A stretch of DNA of 51,067 nucleotides from Streptomyces sp. AV19. GTDB taxonomy: Bacteria > Actinomycetota > Actinomycetes > Streptomycetales > Streptomycetaceae. Shown one piece after another: positions 7,691-15,860 of the stretch. The number at the start of each line of letters is the position of its first letter. The stretch's first letter is position 1. The notes under the pieces are model-generated. The model was not told where the DNA came from, did not search any database, and saw nothing but the letters and a program-made list of their open reading frames with translations. The DNA is taken from contig NZ_JAEAMR010000015.1 of the NCBI RefSeq assembly GCF_015999245.1, positions 34,146-85,212 on the forward strand. The letters run 5' to 3'. The position numbers and the translations under genes are program-made.

Positions 7691-8344
7691 TCAACCCCCG
7701 CCGCCCAACTCCCCCCACCCGACCACCCGGTCGCACCACCGCCCCAACAGCACCGGATCATGCCCCACCGCCAGCAACCCCGCCCCGCTCCCCCTCCGGT
7801 ACTCCTCGACCACGGAAACCAGCGCCGCCGTCGTCGACGCGTCCAGCATCGCCGTCATCTCGTCGCAGATCAGCCAGCGCGGCCGCAGCGCCAGCGCCCT
7901 CGCCAGGCAGGCCCGTTGCAGCTGGCCGTCGCTGACCTGGTGGGGGCGGCGGGACAGGAGTTCGTCGGAGAGGCCCACCGAGGTGGCGAGGGCGCTCACG
8001 TCGGTGCGCGGGCGGCCCGTCGCGCGCAGCGGTTCCGCGATCAGGTCGCGCAGCCGCAGGCGCGGGTCGGCGGAGAGGCGGGGCTGTTGGAAGATCACGC
8101 CGAAGGCTGTCCGTTGGGAGCGCGGTGCCCGGTGGCGCCAGCCGCTCACCGGTTCGCCGTCGAGGACGACCGACCCCGCGTACGGGCGGTGCAGCAGGGC
8201 CGCCACCCGCGCCAGGGTCGACTTGCCGCAGCCGCTGGGGCCCAGCAGGCCGACCGACTCGCCGTCGGCCAGGGCGAGGGAGACGTCGCGGACGACCGGG
8301 TCGCGGGGGTCGTATCCGGCGGTGATGTGGCGCAGTTCAAGCAC
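7691..8344 (-). CDS. ABC importer ATP-binding protein (DppF/NikE-like)
   Basis: This 217-residue ATPase energises the peptide/nickel-type importer encoded just upstream. Walker A is 'GPSGCGKST' (about residues 35-43), the Q-loop is 'FQQPRL' and the H-loop is 'VGHDP'. The signature is 'VSDGQLQRA', and Walker B reads 'LICDEMTAMLD' where 'DEPTSALD' is usual. It is shorter than the usual 250-270 residues because the C-terminal tail ends in 'GWGELGGGG'. The last 30 codons lie in a C-rich stretch beside repeat copy 2, so the end may be eroded. The GTG at 8344 overlaps the previous ATPase gene by 8 bp. It is the last gene of a five-gene operon. Confidence 0.85.
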   Translation of the reverse strand: MLELRHITAGYDPRDPVVRDVSLALADGESVGLLGPSGCGKSTLARVAALLHRPYAGSVVLDGEPVSGWRHRAPRSQRTAFGVIFQQPRLSADPRLRLRDLIAEPLRATGRPRTDVSALATSVGLSDELLSRRPHQVSDGQLQRACLARALALRPRWLICDEMTAMLDASTTAALVSVVEEYRRGSGAGLLAVGHDPVLLGRWCDRVVGWGELGGGG

Positions 8345-9269
8345 GGGAGCTCCCGGCGTGGTGGCAGGCGACGGCTCCGTCGAAGGCGGGGACGACCCCG
8401 CAGGCGTCCGTCGCCGAAGGGCAACGCGCCGCGAAGGCGCAGCCCTCGGGCAGGGCGCCGAGCTCCGGCGGCATGCCGGGGATGGGCTTGAAGGAGCGTT
8501 CCGGGAGGGCGTCCAGGAGGCCGCGGGCGTAGGGGTGGCGGGGGCCCGCGGTACCGAAGAAGTCGGTCGCGTCGGCGAGTTCGACGATGCGGCCCGCGTA
8601 CATGACCGCCACCCGGTCCGCGATCCGCTCCGCCGCCGCCAGGTCGTGCGTGATCATCAGCAGGGCGTGCCCCTCGTCCACGTGGCGGCGCAGTTCGTCC
8701 GCGGTGCGTTCGACCAGGTCGCGGTCGAGCCCCGTCGTCGGCTCGTCGGCCAGCAGCAACGGCGCGTCGCCGACCAGCGCCAGTGCGGTGGCCGCGCGCT
8801 GGGCGAGGCCGCCGGAGAGCTGGTGGGGGTAGCGGTCGAGGTGGTCGGCCGGGAACGCGGCCCGCGCGGCGGCGGCCTTCTCGCCGTCGCGCCGCCCGGT
8901 CAACTCACGCAGAATTTCGCGGAGTTGGGAGCGCACCGTGCGCACGGGCGTCAGGTGCGCGGACGGGCTCTGCGGGACGAGGCCGATGCGGCGCCCCCGC
9001 ACCTCGCGGGCCAGCACGCGCTCACCGGCCGACAGCAGGTCGAGGTCGTCCCCGCCGAGCAACGCCCGGCCCGTGGCGCGCGCATTGCCCGGCAGCAGCC
9101 CGAGCAGCGCCGAGGCCAGGACGGACTTGCCGCAGCCGCTCTCGCCGATGAGGGCGAGGCACTCTCCGGCATCCAGCCGGAAAGAGGCGTCGGTGACGGC
9201 CGCCACCTCCCCGCCCGCCGGCATGCGGAAGCGGACGGTCAGGTCACGGACCTCCAGGAGAGGCGTCAC
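8337..9269 (-). CDS. ABC importer ATP-binding protein (DppD/OppD-like)
   Basis: This is the 310-residue second ATPase of the peptide/nickel-type importer. It has Walker A 'GESGCGKSV' (about residue 38), signature 'LSGGLAQRA', Walker B 'LLLADEPTTGLD' and H-loop 'ITHDL'. The OppD/DppD-specific C-terminal segment 'CAFAARCPSATDACG' resembles the Cys-rich end of that family. The GTG start at 9269 overlaps the upstream permease stop by four bases (GTGA), indicating translational coupling. With the companion ATPase it should form an OppDF-like heterodimer at the inner face of the membrane. Confidence 0.88.
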   Translation of the reverse strand: MTPLLEVRDLTVRFRMPAGGEVAAVTDASFRLDAGECLALIGESGCGKSVLASALLGLLPGNARATGRALLGGDDLDLLSAGERVLAREVRGRRIGLVPQSPSAHLTPVRTVRSQLREILRELTGRRDGEKAAAARAAFPADHLDRYPHQLSGGLAQRAATALALVGDAPLLLADEPTTGLDRDLVERTADELRRHVDEGHALLMITHDLAAAERIADRVAVMYAGRIVELADATDFFGTAGPRHPYARGLLDALPERSFKPIPGMPPELGALPEGCAFAARCPSATDACGVVPAFDGAVACHHAGSSRA

Positions 9270-10090
9270 AGCGCGAGCTCCGATCGGCGGCGGGGATCGA
9301 GCCGGGCGCGCCACGCCCCCGCCAGCCCCGCCACGGCCAGCGTCGGCACGATGATGAACAGGCCGGGGAAGAGCGTCGGCCACCAGTCCCCCGCCAGCAG
9401 CGTGCCGCGCGCCGCCTGGGCCATCGCGCCGAGGCTGGCCCGGTGGGCGGGCAGCCCGAGGCCCAGGAACGACAGCGCGGACTCGTGCCAGATCGCGTGC
9501 GGGACCATGAGGACCGCCGCCAGCCCGGCCCGCGGCAGCACCGCGGGCAGCAGGTGCCGCACGGTCACGCGCCACCGTGACGCGCCGCCGGATATCGCCG
9601 CGTCGATGAACGGGCGGGTGCGCAGCGACAGCAGTTCGGCGCGGACGATCCGCGCGGTCGACAGCCAGTGGGTGACCGCGACGGACGCGACGACCGGCCA
9701 GACGCCAGGCCGGAACATGGCCACGACGAAGATCCCGAGCAGCAGGTGCGGCACGGACGAGAAGAGGTCGACGACGCGCATCACCACGCGGTCGGCCCAC
9801 CCGCCCAGCGCGCCCGCGAGCGTGCCCACCGCCGTGCCGACGACGGTCGCGGCGAGCGCGGCGACGACGCCGACGAGGAGCGAGACGCGCAGCCCGTGGA
9901 CGCAGCGCAGCAGCAGGTCGCGGCCGACCTCGTCGGTGCCGAACGGGTGGGCCCAGGACGGCGGTTGCAGCTTGGCGGCGAGATCGACGGCCTGCTCGTC
10001 CAGCGGCCACACCAACGGAGCGACCACGGCGGTCAGGACGACGAGCGCCACCAAGGCCGCGGACAGGCGCATGCGCAGCCGGTCACCCAT
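9266..10090 (-). CDS. ABC importer permease (DppC-like)
   Basis: This 274-residue membrane protein belongs to the DppC/NikC permease class. It has an N-terminal helix, the family hallmark 'HPFGTDEVGRDLLLR' (about residues 48-62), and five further hydrophobic segments. The cytoplasmic coupling loop reads 'AAISGGASRWRVTVRHLLP', a variant of the EAA motif. It pairs with the DppB-like permease, whose stop it overlaps by 8 bp. The substrate cannot be told from the sequence; peptides, nickel chelates and opines are all transported by this family. Confidence 0.88.
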   Translation of the reverse strand: MGDRLRMRLSAALVALVVLTAVVAPLVWPLDEQAVDLAAKLQPPSWAHPFGTDEVGRDLLLRCVHGLRVSLLVGVVAALAATVVGTAVGTLAGALGGWADRVVMRVVDLFSSVPHLLLGIFVVAMFRPGVWPVVASVAVTHWLSTARIVRAELLSLRTRPFIDAAISGGASRWRVTVRHLLPAVLPRAGLAAVLMVPHAIWHESALSFLGLGLPAHRASLGAMAQAARGTLLAGDWWPTLFPGLFIIVPTLAVAGLAGAWRARLDPRRRSELAL

Positions 10091-11066
10091 CGAAGCCCAC
10101 CCTCGGGTCGGCCAGCCCGTACAGCAGGTCGGACAGCAGGTTGCCGACGAGCACCGCGGCCGTGGCCAGCACGGTGAGCGCGGCGAGCAGCGGGAAGTCG
10201 ACGGAGGTCGCCGCCTCGACGGTGGCCGAGGCGATGCCGGGCCAGCTGAAGACGGTCTCCACGAGCAGGGCCCCGGTGATCAGTTCGGGCACGCGGGAGC
10301 CGATCAGGGTGAGGACGGGCAGCAGGCCGGAGCGCAGCGCGTGCCCGAGCAGGACGGTGCGTTCGCTCAGGCCGCGGGCGCGGGCGCCGCGCACGGGGTC
10401 CTCGGCGAGGGCGTCGCCGACCCCTTCCCGGACGTAGAGGACGAACCACGGCAGCTGGGTGACCGCGAGGACGCAGGCGGGCAGCACCAGATGGGAGAGC
10501 ACCTGGCCGGCGGTCACGGCGTCGCTGCCGGTGTCGGTGAGCCCGCCGGCCGGCAGCGCGTCCAGCTTCAGCGCGAAGAACCACACGGCGAGCAGCCCGA
10601 TCCAGAACGGCGGCGCCGCCTCCAGCACGAACGCCAGCCCGCTGGCGATCCGGTCGAACCACCCGCCCCGGCGGCGCGCGGCGAGCACACCGATGACGGT
10701 TCCGACGACGACCGCGAGGACGAAGGCCACCCCGCACAGCAGCACCGACCAGCCGATGCGCTCGCCGATCACCTGGGCGACCGGCTGCCGCAGGGTGGTG
10801 GAGTCGCCGAGGTCGCCGGTGAGGGCGGCGCTCAGCCAGTCCCACCAGCGGACGGCGAACGGGCGGTCGGCGCCCAGGTTCTCGCGGACCTGGTCGAGCA
10901 CCTCCCGCCCGGCGACCGGCCCCGAGGAGCCGGCGTAGGCCGGGTCGAAGGGCGAGGCCGCCGCGACGGCGAAGACGGCGAAGGTCACGACGGCCAGCAC
11001 GGGGACGGCGGCGAGCAGCCGCCGTCCCGCCATGCGGCCCATCGCGCCCCAGGGCAGGGCGCTCAC
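10083..11066 (-). CDS. ABC importer permease (DppB-like)
   Basis: This 327-residue permease is of the DppB/NikB class with six predicted helices. The first helix is near residues 13-35 ('LLAAVPVLAVVTFAVFAVA'), followed by a large periplasmic-type loop ('RENLGADRPFAVRWWDWL'). Family features include 'GDLGDSTTLRQPV' and the coupling segment 'ARGLSERTVLLGHALRSGLLP'. GTG 11066 is chosen because it overlaps the stop of the binding-protein gene by four bases (GTGA). ATG 11042 is the alternative and would remove eight residues. It is the second gene of the operon. Confidence 0.87.
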   Translation of the reverse strand: MSALPWGAMGRMAGRRLLAAVPVLAVVTFAVFAVAAASPFDPAYAGSSGPVAGREVLDQVRENLGADRPFAVRWWDWLSAALTGDLGDSTTLRQPVAQVIGERIGWSVLLCGVAFVLAVVVGTVIGVLAARRRGGWFDRIASGLAFVLEAAPPFWIGLLAVWFFALKLDALPAGGLTDTGSDAVTAGQVLSHLVLPACVLAVTQLPWFVLYVREGVGDALAEDPVRGARARGLSERTVLLGHALRSGLLPVLTLIGSRVPELITGALLVETVFSWPGIASATVEAATSVDFPLLAALTVLATAAVLVGNLLSDLLYGLADPRVGFDG

Positions 11067-12661
11067 TTCTTCGGCTGCCACGCCTCGACGTTCCACCACG
11101 GGCCCGCGCCGAGGCCGTGGTCGTGCGGCTCCACCTGGGTCGTCAGGTCCTGCCAGCCGTCGCCCACGACGTAGAGGTGGTCGACGTGGGTGAAGAAGAC
11201 GTAGCCGGGGTTGTCGGCGAGACCGCGCTGGACCTTGTCGTACGCGGCCTTGCGGGCGGCCTTGTCGCTCGCGTGCCGGCCCTCCTCCAGGGCCTTGTCG
11301 ACCTCGGGGTTGTCGTACGCGGCCATGTTGTTGAAGCCGTCGAGGGCGAGGGAGGAGTGGAGCAGGTTGTAGAGGTCGAAGTCGGGGTCGGCCGGGTTGC
11401 CGCCGCCCGCGAGCACCGCGTCGTTCTTCATCCGCGGCTCGATGACCTCCCACGTACCGCTCTGCACCGAAACCTTGACGCCGGCCTTCTTGGCGTCGGA
11501 GGCGAAGGCGAGGGCGTGCTCCTGGCGGAGCTTGTCACCGGCGGGGAACCAGAGGGTGAACTCGGCCTTCTCCCCGTCCTTCTCCCGGATCCCGTCGCCG
11601 CCGGCCTTCCAGCCCGCGTCGTCGAGCAGCTTCTTCGCCTTGCCCAGGTCGTACGGGCGCTCCGTGCCCTTGGCGAACCACGGGCTGTCGGTGGGCACCG
11701 GCCCGTAGCCCTCGCGGCCCGCGCCCTCCAGCAGCTTGGCGACCATGGCCTTGCGGTCCACGGCGAGGTCCAGCGCGCGGCGGACGGCGATGTCGCCGGT
11801 GACCTTGTTGGCCGTGGGCAGCGTCACACCGCGGAAGTCCGTGGTCCGGGCCGTGATGATCTTCTTGCCCGAGTCCTTCTTGAAGCCGTCGGCGAGGTTC
11901 GGGGGCAGGATCGCGCCGTCCAGGTCGCCGGAGCGCAGCCGCGTGGCGCGGACGTCGTCGTCCTTGATGATCGCCATGGTGAGCTTCTTGATCTTCGGCT
12001 CGCCGCCCCAGTAGTCCGGGTTGGCGGTGAAGGTCAGCTTCTCGCCCTTGCCCCAGCCCGTGAGAACGTACGGGCCGGTGCCTATCGGCTTGGTGTTGAA
12101 CGAACCGGTGTTGACGTCCTGGCCCTTGGCCACGTGCTCGGGGACGACCGGCAGCACGGTGCGCTCGGCGAACGGCGCGTAGGCGTACTTCAGCTTGAAG
12201 ACGACGGTGTCGTCGCCGCGCGCGGTGACGCTGTCGATGGCGTCGAGCTCGCCCTTGGCCTCGTTGTTGGTCTTCTTGTCGAGGACGGTCTCGTAGGTGA
12301 AGACCACGTCCTTCGCGGTGAACGGCTTGCCGTCGCTGAACTTCACGCCGTGCCGGAGCTTGTACGTGTACGTCCGGCCGCCGTCGGCCACCTCGGGGAG
12401 CGCGGCGGCGAGCGCCGGCTTGAGCTTCATGCCGGCGTCGCGGGTCAGCAGCCCGTCGAAGATCTTGGAGTTGCCGTCCTTGCCGTAGCCGAGGAGCGGG
12501 CTGAGCGTGTCGGGCTCGTTGGCGAGGCCGACGACGAGGGAGTCCTTGCCGCCCTTGGCCCCCTTGTCGGAGGAGGGCTTGGAACAGGCGGTCGCGGCTC
12601 CCGCGGCGAGGACGCCTGCCATGGCCATGGCGGCCATTCCCCGAATGGATCGGGCCGTCAT
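11063..12661 (-). CDS. Extracellular solute-binding lipoprotein, family 5
   Basis: The 532-residue receptor feeds a peptide/nickel-type ABC importer. The signal peptide ends in a lipobox with Cys26 ('AGAATACSKPS'), so it should be lipid-anchored to the outer face of the membrane. Family 5 features include 'GLANEPDTLSPLLGYG', 'YTYKLRHGVKFSDGKPFTAKDVVFT' and 'RRALDLAVDRKAMV'. The ATG at 12661 follows AAAGGAG at a nine-base spacing, a good site. It is the first gene of the operon to 7691; the downstream genes overlap by four to eight bases. The substrate is unknown. Confidence 0.88.
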   Translation of the reverse strand: MTARSIRGMAAMAMAGVLAAGAATACSKPSSDKGAKGGKDSLVVGLANEPDTLSPLLGYGKDGNSKIFDGLLTRDAGMKLKPALAAALPEVADGGRTYTYKLRHGVKFSDGKPFTAKDVVFTYETVLDKKTNNEAKGELDAIDSVTARGDDTVVFKLKYAYAPFAERTVLPVVPEHVAKGQDVNTGSFNTKPIGTGPYVLTGWGKGEKLTFTANPDYWGGEPKIKKLTMAIIKDDDVRATRLRSGDLDGAILPPNLADGFKKDSGKKIITARTTDFRGVTLPTANKVTGDIAVRRALDLAVDRKAMVAKLLEGAGREGYGPVPTDSPWFAKGTERPYDLGKAKKLLDDAGWKAGGDGIREKDGEKAEFTLWFPAGDKLRQEHALAFASDAKKAGVKVSVQSGTWEVIEPRMKNDAVLAGGGNPADPDFDLYNLLHSSLALDGFNNMAAYDNPEVDKALEEGRHASDKAARKAAYDKVQRGLADNPGYVFFTHVDHLYVVGDGWQDLTTQVEPHDHGLGAGPWWNVEAWQPKK

Positions 12662-12768
12662 GTGCCGCGCTCCTTTGCTCTCGGTTGCTCTCGGTTCATT
12701 GCTCTTGCGAATCGCTCGCAATTAAACCGTATGGGCTGGTGGCGGGGGGACTGGGGGCCGTGCACGCA

Positions 12769-12802
12769 GGGGCTCCGGGCGCCCTGTGGCACCCGGAGCC
12801 CC
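12769..12802 (-). terminator. Strong stem-loop between the crystallin-like gene and the ABC operon
   Basis: GGGGCTCCGGG at 12769-12779 pairs perfectly with CCCGGAGCCCC at 12792-12802 across a 12-base loop. It lies 17 bp past the stop of the minus-strand gene at 12819. There is no long U tract, which is common for Streptomyces terminators. Confidence 0.6.
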
Positions 12803-12818
12803 AGTCGGCCGATGGAAC

Positions 12819-13172
12819 TCAGCAGACGATGTAGATGGACTGCCAGCCGAAGGGCGTGGACTGCTCGGCGCCGCGGTTGCTCCGGAGCACGGTGTGCACC
12901 GGGTCACGGCCGTCGGCCGCGTTGTGCATGCGGCCGTCCTGCCCGCGCGGCACCCACTTGTAGGACCCGTGGAACGGGATCTGGTGGTAACCACAGCCGT
13001 TGATGTCGGCCGAGCGTCCGCTGAAGCTCGTCCCCTCGTACGCGACGAAGGACGACGTCATCCCGTCGGCTCCGGCCTCGGCCGCGGTCGACGGAACCGC
13101 CGAGAGGCCACCGATCGCAACCGTCGCCACGAGCGCGGCCGCCGCACGACGGCCGAATGCGAACTTGGGCAT
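12819..13172 (-). CDS. Small secreted protein, beta/gamma-crystallin-like (I36-type) fold
   Basis: This 117-residue secreted protein has a signal peptide, 'MPKFAFGRRAAAALVATVA', cleaved near 'STAAEA'. The mature part, about 85 residues, contains 'FVAYEGTSFSGRSADINGCG' and 'YKWVPRGQDGRMHN', which fit the Greek-key pattern of small actinomycete beta/gamma-crystallin or peptidase-inhibitor I36-like proteins. The two Cys residues (in 'NGCGY' and at the C-terminus 'YIVC') could form one disulfide. A good ribosome binding site (GGGGGAAAGCA) precedes the ATG. A protease-inhibitor role is only one possibility. A strong hairpin follows the stop. Confidence 0.6.
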   Translation of the reverse strand: MPKFAFGRRAAAALVATVAIGGLSAVPSTAAEAGADGMTSSFVAYEGTSFSGRSADINGCGYHQIPFHGSYKWVPRGQDGRMHNAADGRDPVHTVLRSNRGAEQSTPFGWQSIYIVC

Positions 13173-13293
13173 TGCTTTCCCCCTTTTCGGATCTGTTGTG
13201 CTGTTCCGAAGCTAGCCGCGCTCCGGGAGCATCCGCCCCACCCTTCGATCCTGCTCGAAAGCCTGCCCAAGGCTTTCGGCGGCCGTCCGGCTT

Positions 13294-14016
13294 TCAGCGG
13301 CCACCGGCCACGACCACCCGGTGCATGATCCGGCGCGTTCCCGGACCGATCGGTGTGGCCCGGTGCAGGACCCGCCTGTTGTCCCAGACCACGATGTCGC
13401 CGGGGCTCCAGCGGTGCCGGTGGACGAACTCCTCCCGGGCGGCGTGCGCGATCAAGTCCGCCAGGGTGGGCGCCGGTTGGCCGACCCCGCGCAGGTCGGT
13501 CTGGCACCAGTCGTTGACGTACAGGGCCCGCAGGCCGCTCCCCGGGACCGTGATGACGACGGGATGCCGCGCCGTCTCGCCCCGCAGCGGGTGGACGTGC
13601 GTGCCCGTGGCGCCGTCCAGTGCCTCCCTCCAGCCGGGCGGGAGTTCCTCACAGGCGCGCACCATGTCCGCGAAGAGCGTGTCCCCGCCCCGCGCCGGGA
13701 GCAGTTGGGCCTGGAGGACGGTGTACCGGGCCGGGTCCGGGAGGAAGGACTGGTCGGTGTGCCAGCGCGCGACGTCGGGGCCCTTCTCCGCGGCGCTGTC
13801 GATGACGTGCACGTACGCGCTGCCCTGGCACGGCGGGTAGTAACGGAGTTGGGGAACGGGCTGCGGTGCGCCCAGGGCGCGGGCGAACTCCTCCAGCGCG
13901 GCCGCGTCCGGGTCCGGACGGCCGCGTACGACCACCACGCCGTGCCCGGCAAGCGCCTGCCGCACCTCGTCCGCCGACGCGGTCTCTGCCACGAAGCCCT
14001 CTCGCACGGTCTTCAT
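13294..14016 (-). CDS. TauD/TfdA-family Fe(II)/2-oxoglutarate dioxygenase
   Basis: This 240-residue protein is of the TauD class. The iron triad is visible: His86 and Asp88 in 'RWHTDQSF', and a distal His near 218 in 'RRVLHRATP'. The 2-oxoglutarate-binding Arg follows in 'GTRRIMHRV'. Other family features are 'GDTLFADM', 'THVHPLRGETARHPVV' and 'WSPGDIVVWDNR'. Members hydroxylate or desaturate small molecules such as taurine or amino-acid-derived groups; the substrate here is unknown. ATG 14016 is chosen as the first codon that aligns with the family; no ribosome binding site is seen. It is divergent from an FAD oxidoreductase gene 103 bp away, suggesting a shared promoter region and possibly a shared pathway. 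Confidence 0.82.
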   Translation of the reverse strand: MKTVREGFVAETASADEVRQALAGHGVVVVRGRPDPDAAALEEFARALGAPQPVPQLRYYPPCQGSAYVHVIDSAAEKGPDVARWHTDQSFLPDPARYTVLQAQLLPARGGDTLFADMVRACEELPPGWREALDGATGTHVHPLRGETARHPVVITVPGSGLRALYVNDWCQTDLRGVGQPAPTLADLIAHAAREEFVHRHRWSPGDIVVWDNRRVLHRATPIGPGTRRIMHRVVVAGGR

Positions 14017-14119
14017 GCCGACCAGGCTGGGCACCCGCCCCGGGTTGGTCAATGGGCCGGGAGGGGAAGGAAGGACCCGTCCGGTCAAGGTCGGCGGATG
14101 AGTGGGGAGTTGGTGCGTG

Positions 14120-15574
14120 ATGAGCGCGGAGACGGCCGATGCGGTCGTGGTCGGGAACGGGGTACTGGGGCTGTCCATCGCCTATGAGGTGGCGGTCCGG
14201 GCGCCCGGGGCACGGACCGTGGTCGTGGGACGGGCCGCGCGCCCCGGCGCCGCCACCGTGGCGGCGGGGGCGATGCTCAACTGCTTCGGCGACGTCACCG
14301 CGCTCACCGGCGCGCACCCCGCCTCCGAAACCAGGTTCGCGCTCGCCCGCGCCGCGCTCGACGCCTGGCCGCGGTGGCTCGACCGCCTGGAGGCGGAAGC
14401 CGACGGGACTCCCGTCCCCCGGGTCAAGGGCACCTTCGTGGTGCTGGGCGCACAGGCCACATCGTGCGTGACCGAGAACTACGAGGCCGTCCTCGCCGCC
14501 GCGGCCAAGTACGGCGAGCGGCACCGGGAGATCGATCCCCAGGAGATCGACGGGCTGGCCCCACTCCCCCAGGAGCGGCCGCTGCGCGCGCTCCACCTCG
14601 AACGCGAAGGAGCGGTCGACGCCCGGGCCGTGCTCGCGCTGCTGGAGACCGCGACGGCCCGGCGCGGCGTCGAGCCGGTGGACGACGAGGTGACCGGGCT
14701 GGTCGTGTCGGGCGGGCGGGCCGTCGGCGTACGGCTGGCTTCCGGCGGGACGGTCGCGGCCGGCAGCGTCGTCCTCGCGGCGGGCGCGGCGACGCAGCGG
14801 CTGGTCGACCAGCTGCCGCCCGGCATGGTCCAGCCCGTGCTGTACGGCAGCGGTTCCGCCGTGGAGACCTTGCGGACGGACGGGCCCGGGTTCCGTGAAG
14901 TGGTGCGCACGCCCGTCCAGTCGGAGGCGTGCGGCCTCCACATCGTCCCGCTGGGCGGGAGCCGTGAGTACATCGGCGCGACGAACAGCGTCCGCTTCGA
15001 CGAGCCGCGCGGGCCATTCGTCGGCCAGGTGGAGTTCCTGCTACGACGGGCCAGGGAGCAGTTCGACGAACGCGTCAGCTACTCGGCGGCCCAGCGCTGG
15101 CATTACGGATTCCGCCCCATTACGCTCGATACCTTCCCCCTCCTCGGCCAATCACCGCTTCCGGGACTCCTGTTCGCGACCGGAACGTACCGGGACGGCT
15201 TCCACGGCTCGCCCGTCATCGCGGAGCACCTGGCCCGGCTGCTGACGGAGCCGGCGTCCTACGGGCCCGGTCCGTACTCGGTGTTCGAACCGGGCCGTGC
15301 GCCGATCGAGACGATGACCGTGCCGGAGGCGGTCGAGCTGTACGCCGCCGAGATGGTGGCCACATCGGTGGAGTTCGGGCTCCGACTCCCCTATTCGTTC
15401 ATCGACATGTCGGTGATCAGCGACATGTACCGGCAGCGTGCCCGACGGTCGTTCGACCGCCTCGGGCGGGGCGTCGCGCTGGAGCCGGAGATCCTGCGGG
15501 CGGTGTCCGAGGCGGATGAGGGGAGGGTGGAGCGGGTGGCCGCGTATTTGCGTCTCGCTATGTCCCGTTCTTGA
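14120..15574 (+). CDS. FAD-dependent oxidoreductase, DAO (glycine oxidase-like) family
   Basis: This 484-residue flavoprotein begins with an FAD-binding Rossmann motif, 'VVVGNGVLGLSIAYEVA' (GxGxxG), and carries the C-terminal DAO signature 'FPLLGQSPLPGLLFATGTYRDGF'. DAO enzymes oxidise amines or amino acids at the C-N bond with release of peroxide. It is about 100 residues longer than simple glycine oxidases, with an added C-terminal helical part from about residue 390. The ATG at 14120 has GGGGAG ten bases upstream. It pairs divergently with the TauD-type gene and overlaps the convergent DUF397 gene by 17 bp. Confidence 0.78.
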   Translation: MSAETADAVVVGNGVLGLSIAYEVAVRAPGARTVVVGRAARPGAATVAAGAMLNCFGDVTALTGAHPASETRFALARAALDAWPRWLDRLEAEADGTPVPRVKGTFVVLGAQATSCVTENYEAVLAAAAKYGERHREIDPQEIDGLAPLPQERPLRALHLEREGAVDARAVLALLETATARRGVEPVDDEVTGLVVSGGRAVGVRLASGGTVAAGSVVLAAGAATQRLVDQLPPGMVQPVLYGSGSAVETLRTDGPGFREVVRTPVQSEACGLHIVPLGGSREYIGATNSVRFDEPRGPFVGQVEFLLRRAREQFDERVSYSAAQRWHYGFRPITLDTFPLLGQSPLPGLLFATGTYRDGFHGSPVIAEHLARLLTEPASYGPGPYSVFEPGRAPIETMTVPEAVELYAAEMVATSVEFGLRLPYSFIDMSVISDMYRQRARRSFDRLGRGVALEPEILRAVSEADEGRVERVAAYLRLAMSRS

Positions 15575-15860
15575 CGTGCGCCACGAAGGCGGACCAGGAG
15601 GGGGTGGGTATGAGGAGGCCGGGGGTGTGGGGGCGTTTGCTGTCGCGGATGGGGACGGTGGCGGATGTTGGCCCGGGGGCCCACTCGACGCATTCGCCAC
15701 CGTTCCCCTCACTGTGACTCGACTTGCCCCACTCTGGTTCACCGTGGATTGGGACGGCCCCGAAGATGAACCCGGGGGCCCACTCGACGCACATGCCTCC
15801 GTTGCCCTCGCTGTGACTCGACTTGATCCACTCCAAGCGTAGGTCGCGGTTGGTTTTCAT
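15558..15860 (-). CDS. DUF397 protein with a duplicated module
   Basis: This 100-residue protein has two copies of 'KSSHSEGNGG-CVEWAPG', near residues 12 and 45. It continues into the usual DUF397 end 'VPIRDSKRPHTPGLLI' and 'SWSAFV'. DUF397 proteins are small actinobacterial partners of XRE/DUF5753 regulators encoded next door, as here, and several act in development or antibiotic regulation. The duplication has a 99-bp period (DNA repeats at 15672 and 15771). The gene starts inside the 3' end of the upstream regulator gene, in another frame. Confidence 0.8.
   Translation of the reverse strand: MKTNRDLRLEWIKSSHSEGNGGMCVEWAPGFIFGAVPIHGEPEWGKSSHSEGNGGECVEWAPGPTSATVPIRDSKRPHTPGLLIPTPSWSAFVAHVKNGT
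15672..15832. repeat. 99-bp-period direct repeat inside the DUF397 gene
   Basis: CCCGGGGGCCCACTCGACGC occurs at 15672 and again at 15771, and similarity extends for about 60 bp in each copy. It encodes the two DUF397 modules 33 residues apart. Confidence 0.8.

Noticed and set aside
3939..7739. A 1266-codon minus-strand frame opposite lysX
   Set aside because: It is the antisense of the lysX coding sequence with no recognisable domain; lysX itself is unambiguous.
13294..15574. Part of an isonitrile or other named biosynthetic gene cluster
   Set aside because: A TauD-type enzyme and a DJ-1 protein both occur in the window, but they are 19 kb apart with unrelated genes between, and no synthetase genes are present.
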